DNA from: IDS-8 sp050738315
Lineage (GTDB): Bacteria; Pseudomonadota; Gammaproteobacteria; Steroidobacterales; Woeseiaceae
Direction of reading: 5' to 3'
DNA length: 24,353 bases
Assembly: GCA_050738315.1 (NCBI GenBank)
Contig: JBOHZD010000340.1
Span: 1 to 24,353, forward strand
A program made the position numbers and the translations under genes. Under the pieces are notes generated by a model, which saw only the letters and a program-made list of their open reading frames with translations, was not told the origin of the DNA and searched no databases. Positions 24,064 through 24,353 of the stretch are shown one piece after another. The stretch's first letter is position 1, and each line of letters starts with the position of its first letter.

Positions 24064-24353
24064 CGGTCGCAGAAGCGCGCCAGGCAATCAGCTCGGCATT
24101 GCCCGGGTTCGCGACGGAAACCGTCGAGCTCTGCCGCGCCGCCGGACGCGTGCTGCGCCAGTCCGTGGTCGCGGAACGTGATCAGCCCCCGTTCGATCGC
24201 GTCACCATGGACGGGATCGCCCTTGCCTTCGACGCCTACGCGCGTGGTATGCGCACGTTCAGGATCGCGGGGACGCAACACGCCGGCGAAGCCGTGACGA
24301 CGCTGGACGACGATACACGCTGCATCGAGATCATGACCGGCGCGGTATTGCCT
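24057..24353 (+). CDS. moeA: molybdopterin molybdenumtransferase MoeA, 5' part (cut by window end)
   Basis: The first 99 codons are visible and the frame is open to the last base. The product begins MLTVAEARQAI. It contains the MoeA signature ERDQPPFDRVTMDGIAL (about 43-59; family pattern PxFDxSAMDGYA) and later GTQHAGEAV and EIMTGAVLP (compare RIMTGAPVP). MoeA inserts molybdate into adenylylated molybdopterin in molybdenum cofactor synthesis. Full-length members have about 400 residues, so roughly three quarters lie beyond the window. The ATG overlaps the purD stop by seven bases, suggesting coupled translation. The Ser-Ala of the signature is replaced by Val-Thr, and Tyr by Ile, so it may be a divergent MoeA-like paralogue. 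Confidence 0.85.
   Translation, partial: MLTVAEARQAISSALPGFATETVELCRAAGRVLRQSVVAERDQPPFDRVTMDGIALAFDAYARGMRTFRIAGTQHAGEAVTTLDDDTRCIEIMTGAVLP

Noticed and set aside
1..24353. CRISPR arrays, tRNA, rRNA, insertion sequences, prophage genes
   Set aside because: Read for on both strands and not seen. The only repeats are the palindromic intergenic elements reported above.

Overview
The window is a GC-rich, densely coded chromosomal segment from a gammaproteobacterium. The evidence is the gene order aroQ-accB-accC-prmA followed by fis, purH and purD, which is typical of that class, together with proteobacterial protein families (Fis, DsbD, a MexB/AcrB-type RND pump, a zinc-ribbon/DUF3426 protein). 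The DUF3426 protein beside prmA and the many secreted or lipid-anchored hydrolases would suit a free-living, protein-degrading lineage such as Woeseiaceae, Chromatiales or Xanthomonadales relatives. I cannot fix the family from sequence alone. I see no tRNA, rRNA, CRISPR array, IS element or phage gene.

Region by region. (1) Positions 1-328 hold a palindromic intergenic repeat and the leader of a two-gene lipoprotein operon: an M3 oligopeptidase and a D-aminoacylase-like amidohydrolase that lacks the usual HxH metal motif. (2) A MarR-GNAT fusion regulator follows, preceded by two tandem 20-bp operator-like sites 21 bp apart. It converges on (3) a minus-strand operon of periplasmic adaptor, RND permease and a membrane-bound M28 peptidase resembling ERMP1/Pff1; the three genes overlap or nearly abut. 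(4) A 514-bp divergent region (11751-12264) carries direct copies of the repeat from the window start and a near-perfect inverted repeat. (5) On the plus strand, a DsbD with a duplicated N-terminal domain is translationally coupled to a TlpA-like thioredoxin. (6) The housekeeping run aroQ, accB, accC, prmA and the DUF3426 gene follows. (7) A 473-bp gap precedes fis, where dusB would normally sit. (8) purH, purD and the first 99 codons of moeA end the window.

The genes form several functional blocks: peptide and N-acyl amino acid hydrolysis at the cell surface (regions 1-3); efflux coupled to a membrane peptidase (3); reducing power for periplasmic thiols (5); and central metabolism (shikimate, malonyl-CoA, purines) with ribosomal protein methylation and a nucleoid protein (6-8). 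Nothing here is clearly a new defence or mobile system. The points most worth checking are the tandem operator, the RND/M28 operon, the HxH-less amidohydrolase, the dusB-less fis locus with its long leader, and the repeat family.
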